This document shows, one piece after another, positions 50,805 through 59,214 of a DNA stretch of 64,000 nucleotides (positions are counted from its first letter, which is position 1; each line of letters starts with the position of its first letter). The stretch comes from JAGHKQ01 sp041920565. Its GTDB lineage: Bacteria; Bacillota; Bacilli; Bacillales; Bacillaceae_G. The notes below the pieces were generated by a model, which was not told where the DNA came from, did not search any database, and saw only the letters and a list, made by a program, of their open reading frames with translations. The DNA is taken from NCBI GenBank assembly GCA_041920565.1, contig JBHGXS010000141.1, positions 48,310 through 112,309 on the forward strand, read 5' to 3'. A program made the translations under genes and the position numbers.

Positions 50805-52181
50805 TTATTTTCCAAGACAAAACTGAGAAAATAACTGATCAATTAAGCTTTCATGTACAGTATCTCCAGTGATTTCCCCAAGTATTTCCCATGTTCTTGT
50901 TAAGTCAATTTGTACCATATCAATCGGCATTCCGCTTTGAACCGCTTCAATAGCGTCATGAATCGTTTTTTCTGCTTGAGCAAGCAATCCTATATGACGA
51001 GCATTTGATATATAAGTCATATCTGTTGATTCAATTGCTCCTTCAAAAAATAAATCTGCAATGGCGGCTTCGAGTTCATCTACTCCTTTTTCTTCAATAA
51101 GAGCAGTAGTAATAATTTTAGCATTGCCCGCCAGCTCTTTTACTCGATTCAAATCGATATTTTGCGGTAAGTCTGTTTTATTTACAATGACGATAAAATC
51201 TTTTCCTTCCACTGCTTCAAACAGCTTCTCGTCTCCTTCGGTTAACGGTTCATTGTAATTAAGCACTAATAATACTAAATCCGCTTGCTGCAGCATTTCT
51301 TTAGAACGCTCTACACCAATCCGTTCTACGATATCTTCTGTTTCTCGAATACCTGCTGTATCGATTAAACGGAGAGGAACCCCTCTTACATTCACATACT
51401 CTTCTATTACATCACGTGTTGTGCCCGCAATGTCTGTAACAATTGCTTTCTTTTCTTGAGCAAGACTGTTTAACAGAGAAGACTTTCCAACATTCGGACG
51501 TCCAATAATAGCAGTCGCAATACCTTCCCGAAGGATTTTTCCTTGCTTTGCCGTTTCTAACAACTTACGAATTTCATCACGCACTTTTGTCGCTTTTTCA
51601 ATTAAAATAGAGTGTGTCATTTCTTCTACGTCATCATATTCCGGGTAATCAATGTTTACCTCTACATGAGCCAATGTTTCTAACAGCTCTTGGCGAAGAC
51701 GTTGAATCAGTTTGGATAAACGCCCTTCCATTTGATTGATAGCCACATTCATTGCCCGATCCGTTTTTGCGCGTATTAAATCCATAACAGCTTCAGCCTG
51801 TGATAAATCAATCCGCCCATTCAAAAACGCGCGTTTTGTAAATTCTCCAGGCTCGGCAAGTCTGGCACCTTCAGACAAAATTAACTGTAAGACTTTATTT
51901 ACGGAAACTAATCCTCCATGACAATTCACTTCTACTATATCTTCACGCGTAAAGGTTTTTGGTGCCTTCATAACGGACACCATTACTTCTTCTATTACAC
52001 GATTTGTATCCGGCTCTACAATATGACCGTAATGAATAGTATGAGTAGGTACCTGTGTCAAATCTTTCCCCTTAAAAATACGATTGACTATTTGAATTGC
52101 ATTATCACCGCTCACTCTTACAATAGCGATGGCTCCCTCCCCTAAAGGAGTGGAAATAGCTGCAATTGTATCAAATTCCAT
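50805..52181 (-). CDS. mnmE: tRNA modification GTPase MnmE
   Basis: A 458-residue GTPase: N-terminal folate-binding domain (1-118, starting FDTIAAISTPLGEGAIAIVR), helical domain, and inserted G domain (about 220-380) with GRPNVGKSSLLN, DIAGTTRDVIEE, DTAGIRET and NKTD. The C-terminal FCLGK supplies the catalytic Cys. It partners MnmG in U34 modification. It leads mnmE-mnmG-rsmG; a DnaA-box pair lies about 150 bp upstream. Confidence 0.97.
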   Translation of the reverse strand: MEFDTIAAISTPLGEGAIAIVRVSGDNAIQIVNRIFKGKDLTQVPTHTIHYGHIVEPDTNRVIEEVMVSVMKAPKTFTREDIVEVNCHGGLVSVNKVLQLILSEGARLAEPGEFTKRAFLNGRIDLSQAEAVMDLIRAKTDRAMNVAINQMEGRLSKLIQRLRQELLETLAHVEVNIDYPEYDDVEEMTHSILIEKATKVRDEIRKLLETAKQGKILREGIATAIIGRPNVGKSSLLNSLAQEKKAIVTDIAGTTRDVIEEYVNVRGVPLRLIDTAGIRETEDIVERIGVERSKEMLQQADLVLLVLNYNEPLTEGDEKLFEAVEGKDFIVIVNKTDLPQNIDLNRVKELAGNAKIITTALIEEKGVDELEAAIADLFFEGAIESTDMTYISNARHIGLLAQAEKTIHDAIEAVQSGMPIDMVQIDLTRTWEILGEITGDTVHESLIDQLFSQFCLGK

Positions 52182-52328
52182 TTCTGTTCACCTCACTTGA
52201 ATACTCAAGCTCTTTATCTAAAACGCATTTTAATGTTCTGCCATCAAACTATTAGGATACCACAACCGTACAATCTTAAAAAGAATAATAACTTATTTTA
52301 TTATATCCCCAGTATAAACACCATAAAC

Positions 52329-52345
52329 TTATCCACTGTGGATAA
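52329..52345. promoter_or_regulatory. Back-to-back DnaA boxes upstream of mnmE
   Basis: TTATCCACT (one mismatch, 52329-52337) and the perfect inverted box TGTGGATAA (52337-52345) form a 17-bp palindrome in the gap between jag and mnmE. It could bind a DnaA pair. Role is unknown. Confidence 0.6.
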
Positions 52346-52393
52346 CTAAATGATTTATTTTTTCCATAATGGCAGGATTTTAAATTAAAAAAA

Positions 52394-52421
52394 CCGATAA
52401 TCACTAAAAGTGAATTATCGG
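52394..52421 (-). terminator. Terminator after jag
   Basis: CCGATAA with TTATCGG and inner TCACT with AGTGA form a stem with one bulge 8 bp past jag; TTTTTTT follows on the minus strand. Confidence 0.85.
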
Positions 52422-52428
52422 CTTTCGT

Positions 52429-53046
52429 TTATTTAGGTGCAATCACAACATGACGATAAGGTTCAGCACCCTCTGAAGTTGTAGTAATGGAAGGATGACC
52501 AGAAAGGGCTTGATGAATAATTTTTCTTTCAAATGAAGGCATAGGTTCCAGCGCAATCTTCTCTTTTGTCCGCCCTACTTGTTTGGCCAATTTCTGGGCT
52601 AAAATTTCTAATGTTCCCTTTCGTTTTTCACGATAATTTTCTGCATCTATTACAACGTTAATGTATTGTTTTGTATGCTTATTTGCCACAAGTTGAGCTA
52701 AATACTGAAGAGAATTCAATGTACTTCCTCTTTTTCCAATTAAAAGGGCCACCTTATCACCGGAAAGAATAAAAGTTACATCTCGTCCTTTATCAATTGT
52801 TTCAACTGTGATATCTACTTGCATCTCTTTAAAAATACTTTTTAAATACGCTTCCACTTCTTGAACGGGATTTTTTCTTACTATAACCTCTACTACAGCC
52901 GGACGATTCCCAATTAAACCTAAAAATCCTTTCTTTCCTTCCTCCAACACCCGGATTTCGACTTCTTCTTTTGATTTCTGTAATTGAGCTAACGCTGACT
53001 TTACTGCTTCTTCGACCGTTTGTCCTTTAGCAGTGATTCCGTTCAC
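52429..53046 (-). CDS. jag: RNA-binding protein Jag/KhpB
   Basis: A 205-residue protein: N-terminal Jag domain (1-50, GITAKGQTVEEAV and GKKGFLGLIG), a KH domain (about 75-150, LLIGKRGSTLNSLQYLAQL as its GxxG loop) and a C-terminal R3H domain (about 150-205, RKIIHQALSGHPSITTTSEG). It binds RNA, with KhpA in other Firmicutes, and affects cell shape and division. The start is a GTG at 53046 overlapping the spoIIIJ stop as GTGA, so the pair is coupled as in B. subtilis. Confidence 0.94.
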   Translation of the reverse strand: MNGITAKGQTVEEAVKSALAQLQKSKEEVEIRVLEEGKKGFLGLIGNRPAVVEVIVRKNPVQEVEAYLKSIFKEMQVDITVETIDKGRDVTFILSGDKVALLIGKRGSTLNSLQYLAQLVANKHTKQYINVVIDAENYREKRKGTLEILAQKLAKQVGRTKEKIALEPMPSFERKIIHQALSGHPSITTTSEGAEPYRHVVIAPK

Positions 53047-53822
53047 TTGTTTGCTCCTCCTACTTTTCCTGCAGCTTCTTTTAACTCAGGACCTTTAATG
53101 AAATATGTTTGTGCAATACTGAAAATATTACCTACTACCCAATACAATGATAAAGCAGCCGGGAAGTTAATCGCGAAAATCACGATCATAATTGGCATAA
53201 GCCAAAGCATCATAGCCATTTGCGGATTCTGTCCCGCTGTTCCGGTCATAGCAATTTTTTGCTGAATGAATGTCGTAATACCTGCCACAATCGGCAAAAT
53301 ATAAAACGGATCTTTTTCTCCTAGATCAAACCATAAAAAGCTATGTTGCGCAATTTCTGTTGTACGCATAATTGCGTGATAAAATGCGATCAAAATCGGC
53401 ATTTGAATAAAGATTGGCAAACATCCTGCCAGCGGATTTACGCCATGCTTTTGATACAGCTGCATCATTTCCTGCTGCAGCTTTTGCTGAGTCGCTTGAT
53501 CTTTTGAACTGTATTTTTCTCTTAGCTTCATCATTTCCGGCTGAAGTGCCTGCATTGCTTTCGTACTCTTTGTTTGCTTTATCATCAACGGCAATAAAGC
53601 AGTACGGATAATCAGCGTTACAACAATGATAGCCAATCCATAATCTTGCTTGAAGAGATCAGCGAAAAATGTAATTAACCAAGAAAGCGGATATACGAAA
53701 TATTGATTCCAAATCCCTTTACTTTCTGGTGTAATCGGCTGATTGACTTGAGAGCAGCCACTGATAATTGCTGCCAGAGCAATTATCATGACTAGTAGAC
53801 CTATTCTCTTTTTCACAGCCAT
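53043..53822 (-). CDS. spoIIIJ: YidC/Oxa1 membrane insertase SpoIIIJ
   Basis: A 259-residue lipoprotein insertase. Signal and lipobox IISGCSQ (Cys near residue 23) give a lipid anchor, followed by five transmembrane segments; the conserved Arg lies in TLIIRTALLPLMIKQ, and GCLPIFIQMPILIAFYHAI and LPIVAGITTFIQQKI are family blocks. It inserts membrane proteins and is needed for forespore SpoIIIA/SpoIIQ function. It stands between rnpA and jag, as usual. A second YidC copy, expected in Bacillus, is not in this window. Confidence 0.94.
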   Translation of the reverse strand: MAVKKRIGLLVMIIALAAIISGCSQVNQPITPESKGIWNQYFVYPLSWLITFFADLFKQDYGLAIIVVTLIIRTALLPLMIKQTKSTKAMQALQPEMMKLREKYSSKDQATQQKLQQEMMQLYQKHGVNPLAGCLPIFIQMPILIAFYHAIMRTTEIAQHSFLWFDLGEKDPFYILPIVAGITTFIQQKIAMTGTAGQNPQMAMMLWLMPIMIVIFAINFPAALSLYWVVGNIFSIAQTYFIKGPELKEAAGKVGGANK

Positions 53823-53867
53823 TTCCTCCTTTTTGTATGTATCTAACTGTATTTCTTTTGCTCCATT

Positions 53868-54209
53868 CTAATCAACTCTTATTCCCGACCGTTTCAGTAC
53901 ATGGATTAAGCTTTTTTTGAAGTCCTCATATGTCATTTCTGCACATGGCTTCCTTGCTATTATAACAAAATCCTTTTCAGAATCTATCTTATCTTTTAAT
54001 TCTGTAAAAACTTGACGAATCATTCTTTTAATTCGATTTCTTGTCACAGCATTCCCGATTTTTTTGCTGACCGAAAGTCCGATACGAAAGTAAGCTTGCC
54101 CCGGTTTATCAAGCTGATACAGAACAAATTGGCGGTTCGCGTTTGATTTTCCTTTTTGAAACACAGTTTGAAACTCTTCATTCTTTTTTACACGATTCTT
54201 TTTTTTCAT
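53868..54209 (-). CDS. rnpA: Ribonuclease P protein component
   Basis: A 113-residue basic protein: KKKNRVKKNEEFQTVFQKGKS start, RIGLSVSKKIGNAVTRNRIKRMIRQVF with the RNR motif near residue 57-72, and VIIARKPCAEMTYEDFKKSL. It binds the RNase P RNA and the tRNA leader to speed 5' processing. It follows rpmH, but a terminator-like hairpin separates them, so its level may be lower than that of L34. Confidence 0.96.
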   Translation of the reverse strand: MKKKNRVKKNEEFQTVFQKGKSNANRQFVLYQLDKPGQAYFRIGLSVSKKIGNAVTRNRIKRMIRQVFTELKDKIDSEKDFVIIARKPCAEMTYEDFKKSLIHVLKRSGIRVD

Positions 54210-54261
54210 CCTTTTGACACTCCTGTATTTCGCTTGGAAACATTCGCACTGCTAGAAAAAA

Positions 54262-54283
54262 GACCACTGAACGATCAGTGGCC
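54262..54283 (-). terminator. Terminator/attenuator between rpmH and rnpA
   Basis: On the minus strand GGCCACTG pairs with CAGTGGTC (loop ATCGTT) and is followed by TTTTTTC. It starts at the rpmH stop codon, 50 bp before rnpA. It would let most transcripts end after rpmH while some read into rnpA. Confidence 0.75.
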
Positions 54284-54417
54284 TACGCAGATAATACTTT
54301 TCTTCCTTTGCGACGACGAGCAGCCAGAACTTTGCGTCCGTTCTTTGTGCTCATACGGCTGCGGAAACCATGTACCTTGCTGCGCTTACGTTTATTTGGT
54401 TGATAAGTTCTTTTCAT
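54283..54417 (-). CDS. rpmH: 50S ribosomal protein L34
   Basis: A 44-residue, very basic protein: MKRTYQPNKRKRSKVHGFRS at the start and a KNGRKVLAARRRKGRKVLSA tail. This is the full L34 sequence, the smallest-gene landmark next to dnaA. AGGGAGGTG precedes ATG 54417. It is divergent from dnaA across oriC. Confidence 0.97.
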   Translation of the reverse strand: MKRTYQPNKRKRSKVHGFRSRMSTKNGRKVLAARRRKGRKVLSA

Positions 54418-54540
54418 TTATGACACCTCCCTGAGGAATAACTGTTAAAGACAGTCCTATAAATTATAGTTAATTTTTTATTAAAATGTCAATGCTTCTT
54501 CCTAAATTAAACGTTTATATTCAAAAATCATTCATTTTTT

Positions 54541-54840
54541 TAATCCACATCATTTTTAACATGACATAGGCTGAGTTGTGGACAACAAAAAAAATCAAAA
54601 ATCAATATCCACAATCCACCTTCTCGCTTTTACACAGTATATCGTGTTGTGGACAAACTTATTCCACAACGTATTGATTTTGTGGATAACTATTTAAAAC
54701 TCATTGCTATTAATGACTTTTTTTGATATTATATTTTTGTTTTCACCCTTTGGACAAGTATTATTCTTATTAATTTTATCCACAATTTGTGTATAACTTG
54801 TGGACACTTTTTCACATTTGTGCATAACCAATTATCCACA
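54541..54840. promoter_or_regulatory. oriC: oriC, upstream DnaA-box region
   Basis: Perfect DnaA boxes lie at 54681-54689 (TGTGGATAA), 54776-54784 and 54832-54840 (TTATCCACA). One-mismatch boxes lie at 54541-54549, 54577-54585, 54605-54613, 54648-54656, 54788-54796 and 54819-54827. The gap rpmH-dnaA (587 bp) is otherwise empty of genes. A TGATATAAT at 54875-54883 is a likely -10 of the dnaA promoter, embedded so that DnaA can repress its own gene. Confidence 0.95.
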
Positions 54841-55004
54841 AGTTCAGTTTTTGTCGAAAACCATCTATCACTTTTGATATAATAAAAATGTATTTTGAAG
54901 GTTTTTGTATGAATATGCAAGAACTCTTTTCAAGGTTATACAAAGGTTGAACAGCGTTATGTTTTAGAAATATAGACTCATCTTCAGAAAAAGGAGGGAC
55001 ACCT

Positions 55005-56351
55005 TTGGAAAACATCACAGATTTATGGAACGGGGCCTTAAAAGAACTTGAAAAAAAAGTAAGCAAACCCAGCTATGAAACATGGCTTAAATCAACAAAA
55101 GCACATTCCTTAAAAAAGGATGTGCTGACGATTACTGCTCCTAATGAATTTGCAAGAGATTGGCTGGAATCTCATTATTCTAATCTAATTGCAGAAACTC
55201 TGTATCACCTTACAGGGGCAGAACTTGAAATACGTTTTATCATACCGCAAAGTCAATCTGAAGAAGAATATGACTATATGCCGGCAAAGAAAACAAAAAT
55301 GATGAACGATGAACCGAACCATTTTCCGCAAAGTATGCTAAACCCAAAATACACATTTGATACGTTCGTCATCGGTTCTGGAAATAGATTTGCTCATGCA
55401 GCATCTTTAGCGGTAGCTGAAGCTCCGGCCAAAGCTTACAATCCGTTGTTTATTTATGGAGGCGTAGGATTAGGGAAGACTCACCTTATGCATGCAATCG
55501 GCCATTATGTCATTGAGCATAATCCAAACGCAAAGGTTGTATACCTGTCTTCTGAAAAGTTTACAAACGAATTTATTAACTCCATTCGCGATAATAAAGC
55601 TGTCGATTTTCGCAATAAATACCGAAATGTGGATGTCCTTCTTATTGACGATATTCAATTTTTAGCAGGAAAAGAGCAAACTCAAGAGGAGTTTTTCCAT
55701 ACATTTAACGCTTTACACGAAGAAAGTAAGCAAATTGTCATTTCCAGTGATCGTCCGCCGAAGGAAATTCCAACGCTTGAGGATCGTTTACGCTCTCGCT
55801 TTGAATGGGGATTAATTACGGATATTACTCCGCCAGATTTAGAGACGAGAATAGCTATCTTACGGAAAAAAGCAAAAGCTGAAGGCTTAGATATTCCTAA
55901 CGAAGTAATGTTGTACATCGCCAACCAAATTGATTCCAACATTCGCGAGCTGGAGGGAGCTCTTATTCGCGTTGTTGCCTATTCATCTTTGATTAATAAA
56001 GATATCAACGCAGATTTGGCAGCAGAAGCGTTAAAGGATATTATTCCAAGTTCAAAGCCGCGCATTATTTCCATTCATGATATTCAAAAGGCTGTTGGGC
56101 AAGTATACCAAGTTAAGCTTGAAGATTTTAAAGCAAAAAAACGAACGAAATCAGTGGCTTTCCCTCGCCAAATTGCTATGTATTTGTCTCGTGAGCTGAC
56201 GGATTCGTCTCTTCCGAAAATAGGGGAAGAATTTGGAGGACGAGATCATACAACTGTAATTCACGCCCATGAAAAAATTTCAAATCTATTAAAAACAGAT
56301 GCTCAGCTCCAGAGACAGATAGAAGAAATTCATGAACTATTGAAGATTTAA
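55005..56351 (+). CDS. dnaA: Chromosomal replication initiator DnaA
   Basis: A 448-residue AAA+ initiator: domain I (1-85, ITDLWNGALKELEKKVSKPSYETWL), linker II, domain III with Walker A GGVGLGKTHLMHA near 150 and Walker B DVLLIDDIQFL near 212, and domain IV with FPRQIAMYLSRELTDSSLPKIG and the box-recognition GGRDHTTVIHAHEKI. It opens oriC and regulates its own and other genes. The start is TTG 55005 with AAGGAGGG 6 bases upstream. It leads dnaA-dnaN, with DnaA boxes on both sides. Confidence 0.97.
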   Translation: MENITDLWNGALKELEKKVSKPSYETWLKSTKAHSLKKDVLTITAPNEFARDWLESHYSNLIAETLYHLTGAELEIRFIIPQSQSEEEYDYMPAKKTKMMNDEPNHFPQSMLNPKYTFDTFVIGSGNRFAHAASLAVAEAPAKAYNPLFIYGGVGLGKTHLMHAIGHYVIEHNPNAKVVYLSSEKFTNEFINSIRDNKAVDFRNKYRNVDVLLIDDIQFLAGKEQTQEEFFHTFNALHEESKQIVISSDRPPKEIPTLEDRLRSRFEWGLITDITPPDLETRIAILRKKAKAEGLDIPNEVMLYIANQIDSNIRELEGALIRVVAYSSLINKDINADLAAEALKDIIPSSKPRIISIHDIQKAVGQVYQVKLEDFKAKKRTKSVAFPRQIAMYLSRELTDSSLPKIGEEFGGRDHTTVIHAHEKISNLLKTDAQLQRQIEEIHELLKI

Positions 56352-56359
56352 TAGAACAA

Positions 56360-56474
56360 TGTGAATAACTCTTTTTATTTTGTGCACAGTCTATCCACAT
56401 GTTGATAGACTGTTTTTCCTTAACAAAATCAAGTTATCCACAATTCCACAAGCCCTATTACTATTACTACTATT
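56360..56474. promoter_or_regulatory. oriC: oriC, downstream unwinding region with DnaA-trios
   Basis: Between dnaA and dnaN lie DnaA boxes at 56360-56368 and 56391-56399 (one mismatch each) and a perfect one at 56434-56442, then a short GC patch (GCCC, 56452-56455) and CTATTACTATTACTACTATT (56455-56474). The latter is the pattern of DnaA-trios seen at the B. subtilis unwinding site. An AT-rich T run follows. This is the likely site of strand opening. Confidence 0.88.
56388..56416 (+). terminator. dnaA terminator containing a DnaA box
   Basis: AGTCTATC (56388-56395) pairs with GATAGACT (56404-56411), loop CACATGTT, followed by GTTTTT. The variant DnaA box at 56391-56399 overlaps the stem. 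Confidence 0.75.
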
Positions 56475-56538
56475 TTTTTTATTTTTTAATAAAGATAATA
56501 GATTTTACTTATACTCTCTAACAGGAGGTTTTTTAACT

Positions 56539-57684
56539 ATGTTATTCACTATTCAAAAAGATTATCTTGTACGAAGTGTACAAGATGTAATGAAAGCCGT
56601 ATCTTCACGAACAACAATTCCTATTTTGACAGGAATTAAAATTGTGGCAACTGAAGATGGTGTTACGTTGACAGGCAGCGATTCTGATATTTCTATTGAG
56701 TCTTATATTCCAGTCGAAGAAGATGGAAAAGAAATTGCAGAAATAAAACGTACGGGAAGCATTGTGTTGCAAGCTAAATATTTCAGCGAGATCGTCAAAA
56801 AGCTCCCAAAAGATACTGTAGAAATTGAAGTTGAAAATCATTTTATGACAAAAATAAAATCTGGAAAATCTGAGTTTAATCTCAATGGGTTAGATCCAGA
56901 GGAATATCCGCATTTGCCTCAAATTGAAGAGCATCATGTATTCAGACTTCCTACAGACTTGTTAAAGCACATGATACGTCAAACAGTGTTTGCGGTATCG
57001 ACTTCTGAAACACGTCCGATCTTGACAGGTGTAAACTGGAACGTATACAACAGCGAGCTTGTTTGTATTGCTACAGATAGCCATCGCTTGGCATTACGGA
57101 AAGCAAAAGTGGAAGGAAGAAACATTCCAAAAGAATTTAAGGCAAATGTAGTTATTCCTGGCAAGAGCTTAAATGAATTGAGCAAGATTCTGGATGATTC
57201 TGAAGAGATGGTAGATATCGTTATTACAGATTATCAAGTATTGTTCCGAACAAAACATTTATTATTCTTCTCTCGATTATTAGAGGGGAACTATCCGGAT
57301 ACATCAAGATTAATTCCTACAGAAAGCAAAACAGATATTTTTGTCAACACAAAAGAATTTCTTCAAGCGATTGACCGTGCTTCTCTTCTTGCGAGAGATG
57401 GAAGAAATAACGTTGTAAAACTTTCAACATTGGAAGGGAAAATGCTTGAAATTTCTTCTAACTCGCCAGAAATCGGAAAAGTAGTTGAAGAAGTACAATG
57501 TGAATTGATTGAAGGGGAAGAGTTGAAAATTTCTTTTAGTGCAAAATATATGATGGACGCTTTAAAAGCGTTGGACAGCACTGAAATAAAAATCAGTTTT
57601 ACAGGCGCAATGAGACCATTCTTAATTCGTACGGTTGAGGATGATACAATTGTGCAGCTTATTTTACCGGTACGAACATATTAA
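56539..57684 (+). CDS. dnaN: DNA polymerase III beta clamp
   Basis: A 381-residue sliding clamp with three repeated clamp domains of about 125 residues. It starts MLFTIQKDYLVRSVQDVMKA and contains SSRTTIPILTGIKI, GKSEFNLNGLDPEEYPHLP, TSETRPILTGVNW, ATDSHRLALRKA and the C-terminal MRPFLIRTVEDDTIVQLILPVRTY (read in parts). It tethers polymerase to DNA. ATG 56539 has AGGAGG 8 bases upstream; the frame runs upstream to 56380 through the oriC trio region without a ribosome site. A terminator closes the dnaA-dnaN unit. Confidence 0.97.
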   Translation: MLFTIQKDYLVRSVQDVMKAVSSRTTIPILTGIKIVATEDGVTLTGSDSDISIESYIPVEEDGKEIAEIKRTGSIVLQAKYFSEIVKKLPKDTVEIEVENHFMTKIKSGKSEFNLNGLDPEEYPHLPQIEEHHVFRLPTDLLKHMIRQTVFAVSTSETRPILTGVNWNVYNSELVCIATDSHRLALRKAKVEGRNIPKEFKANVVIPGKSLNELSKILDDSEEMVDIVITDYQVLFRTKHLLFFSRLLEGNYPDTSRLIPTESKTDIFVNTKEFLQAIDRASLLARDGRNNVVKLSTLEGKMLEISSNSPEIGKVVEEVQCELIEGEELKISFSAKYMMDALKALDSTEIKISFTGAMRPFLIRTVEDDTIVQLILPVRTY

Positions 57685-57690
57685 AAATAG

Positions 57691-57718
57691 AGCTGCTAGT
57701 ATTTCTAAGCTAGCAGCT
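57691..57718 (+). terminator. dnaN terminator
   Basis: Stem AGCTGCTAG (57691-57699) with CTAGCAGCT (57710-57718) followed by TTTCCTTTTT. Confidence 0.85.
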
Positions 57719-57811
57719 TTTCCTTTTTGCGGTAATAGTCGTCATACTTTTCTTAATACCCATTTTTTAGTACAATGAAAGAATGAACATTTGGAAAGAG
57801 AGCGAATTTTT

Positions 57812-58024
57812 ATGGAAAAAGTTCAAATTTCGACAGAATACATTACATTAGGACAATTTTTAAAGCTGGCAGCTGTCATTGATACGGGCGGAGCAGCAAA
57901 ATGGTTTTTACAAGAGCATGAAGTGTTTGTAAACGGCGATCTTGAAGATAGAAGAGGAAGAAAACTGTTTCCTGGTGATGCAGTTGAAATTAAAAATATC
58001 GGTACCTATATTGTAGAAGCATAA
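57812..58024 (+). CDS. yaaA: S4-domain RNA-binding protein YaaA
   Basis: A 70-residue S4-type RNA-binding protein: TEYITLGQFLKLAAVIDTGG, AKWFLQEHEVFVNG and RRGRKLFPGDAVEI. The YaaA family sits between dnaN and recF in Bacilli and is thought to act in ribosome assembly. ATG 57812 is preferred, with AAAGAGAG upstream and a length like B. subtilis YaaA (71); the frame extends seven codons to 57791. It lies 15 bp before recF and is probably co-transcribed. Confidence 0.9.
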   Translation: MEKVQISTEYITLGQFLKLAAVIDTGGAAKWFLQEHEVFVNGDLEDRRGRKLFPGDAVEIKNIGTYIVEA

Positions 58025-58039
58025 AATGGGGGAGTCCCT

Positions 58040-59152
58040 TTGTACATTCAAGAATTGGCATTAAAGAATTATCGCAATTATGAAGCTTTACAGCTCTCCT
58101 TTGAAGATAAGGTGAACGTGATTATAGGAGAAAACGCTCAGGGAAAGACAAATTTAATGGAGTCCATTTACGTGTTGGCGATGGCGAAATCCCATCGTAC
58201 TTCGAATGACCGTGAACTTATACGCTGGGACTGTGATTATGGTAAAATAGAGGGGAGACTGCAAAAGAAGAATACCTCCGTCTCGTTACAGCTGTTAGTT
58301 TCTAAAAAAGGAAAAAAAGCAAAGTTGAATCAGCTTGAACAACAAAGGCTCAGTCAATATATTGGAGAGATGAATGTTGTCATGTTTGCTCCCGAGGATT
58401 TAAATCTGGTAAAGGGAAGTCCTCAAGTGCGGAGACGATTTATTGATATGGAGCTCGGACAAATTGCCCCAGTTTATTTATACGAATTAAGTCAATACCA
58501 AAAAGTACTGACTCAGCGCAATCACTTATTGAAAACCATGCAGGGCGATGCAAAAAAAAATGAAGCTATGCTTGATATTTTTACTATCCAGCTGATTGAG
58601 CACGGCGTAAAGATTCTGCAAAAACGATTTGAATTTCTGCATCTGCTTCAAGAATGGGCAGCACCCATTCATCGCGGGATAAGCAGAGGGCTTGAGGAGC
58701 TTAAAATTGTATATAAACCAAGTGCTGATGTATCAGAATCAATGGATTTGTCGAAAATGAAAGAAGTATACTATGAAAATTTCCAATCTATTAAGCAACG
58801 TGAATTCTTCCGTGGCACTACACTAATTGGTCCTCATCGAGATGATCTGCAATTCTTCGTAAATGATAAAAATGTTCAAGTCTTTGGTTCACAGGGACAA
58901 CAACGAACAACTGCACTTTCCCTCAAACTGGCTGAGATTGAACTGATTAAGTCTGAAGTGAGCGAATATCCTATTCTTTTACTCGATGATGTGTTATCAG
59001 AATTGGATGATTACCGCCAATCTCACTTGCTGAACACGATTCAAGGAAAAGTGCAAACCTTTGTGACTACAACAAGTGTAGAGGGAATTGAGCACGAGAC
59101 TTTAAAGCAGGCAAAAACGATTTGTGTGGAAAACGGGAAAGTCCGAAGTTGA
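58040..59152 (+). CDS. recF: DNA replication and repair protein RecF
   Basis: A 370-residue SMC-like ATPase: LALKNYRNYEALQLSF start, Walker A IGENAQGKTNLMESIY near 34-49, signature FGSQGQQRTTALSLKLAE near 290-307 and Walker B PILLLDDVLSELDDYR. It helps load RecA at gaps with RecO and RecR. The start is TTG 58040 with GGGGGAG upstream. The interval to gyrB is only 62 bp and lacks remB. Confidence 0.96.
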   Translation: MYIQELALKNYRNYEALQLSFEDKVNVIIGENAQGKTNLMESIYVLAMAKSHRTSNDRELIRWDCDYGKIEGRLQKKNTSVSLQLLVSKKGKKAKLNQLEQQRLSQYIGEMNVVMFAPEDLNLVKGSPQVRRRFIDMELGQIAPVYLYELSQYQKVLTQRNHLLKTMQGDAKKNEAMLDIFTIQLIEHGVKILQKRFEFLHLLQEWAAPIHRGISRGLEELKIVYKPSADVSESMDLSKMKEVYYENFQSIKQREFFRGTTLIGPHRDDLQFFVNDKNVQVFGSQGQQRTTALSLKLAEIELIKSEVSEYPILLLDDVLSELDDYRQSHLLNTIQGKVQTFVTTTSVEGIEHETLKQAKTICVENGKVRS

Positions 59153-59214
59153 CGAAATATAAAAGATGGTACAAGGTGTTTTGGTAAAAGGAAGAGTAGG
59201 TGATTGGTGTGACA

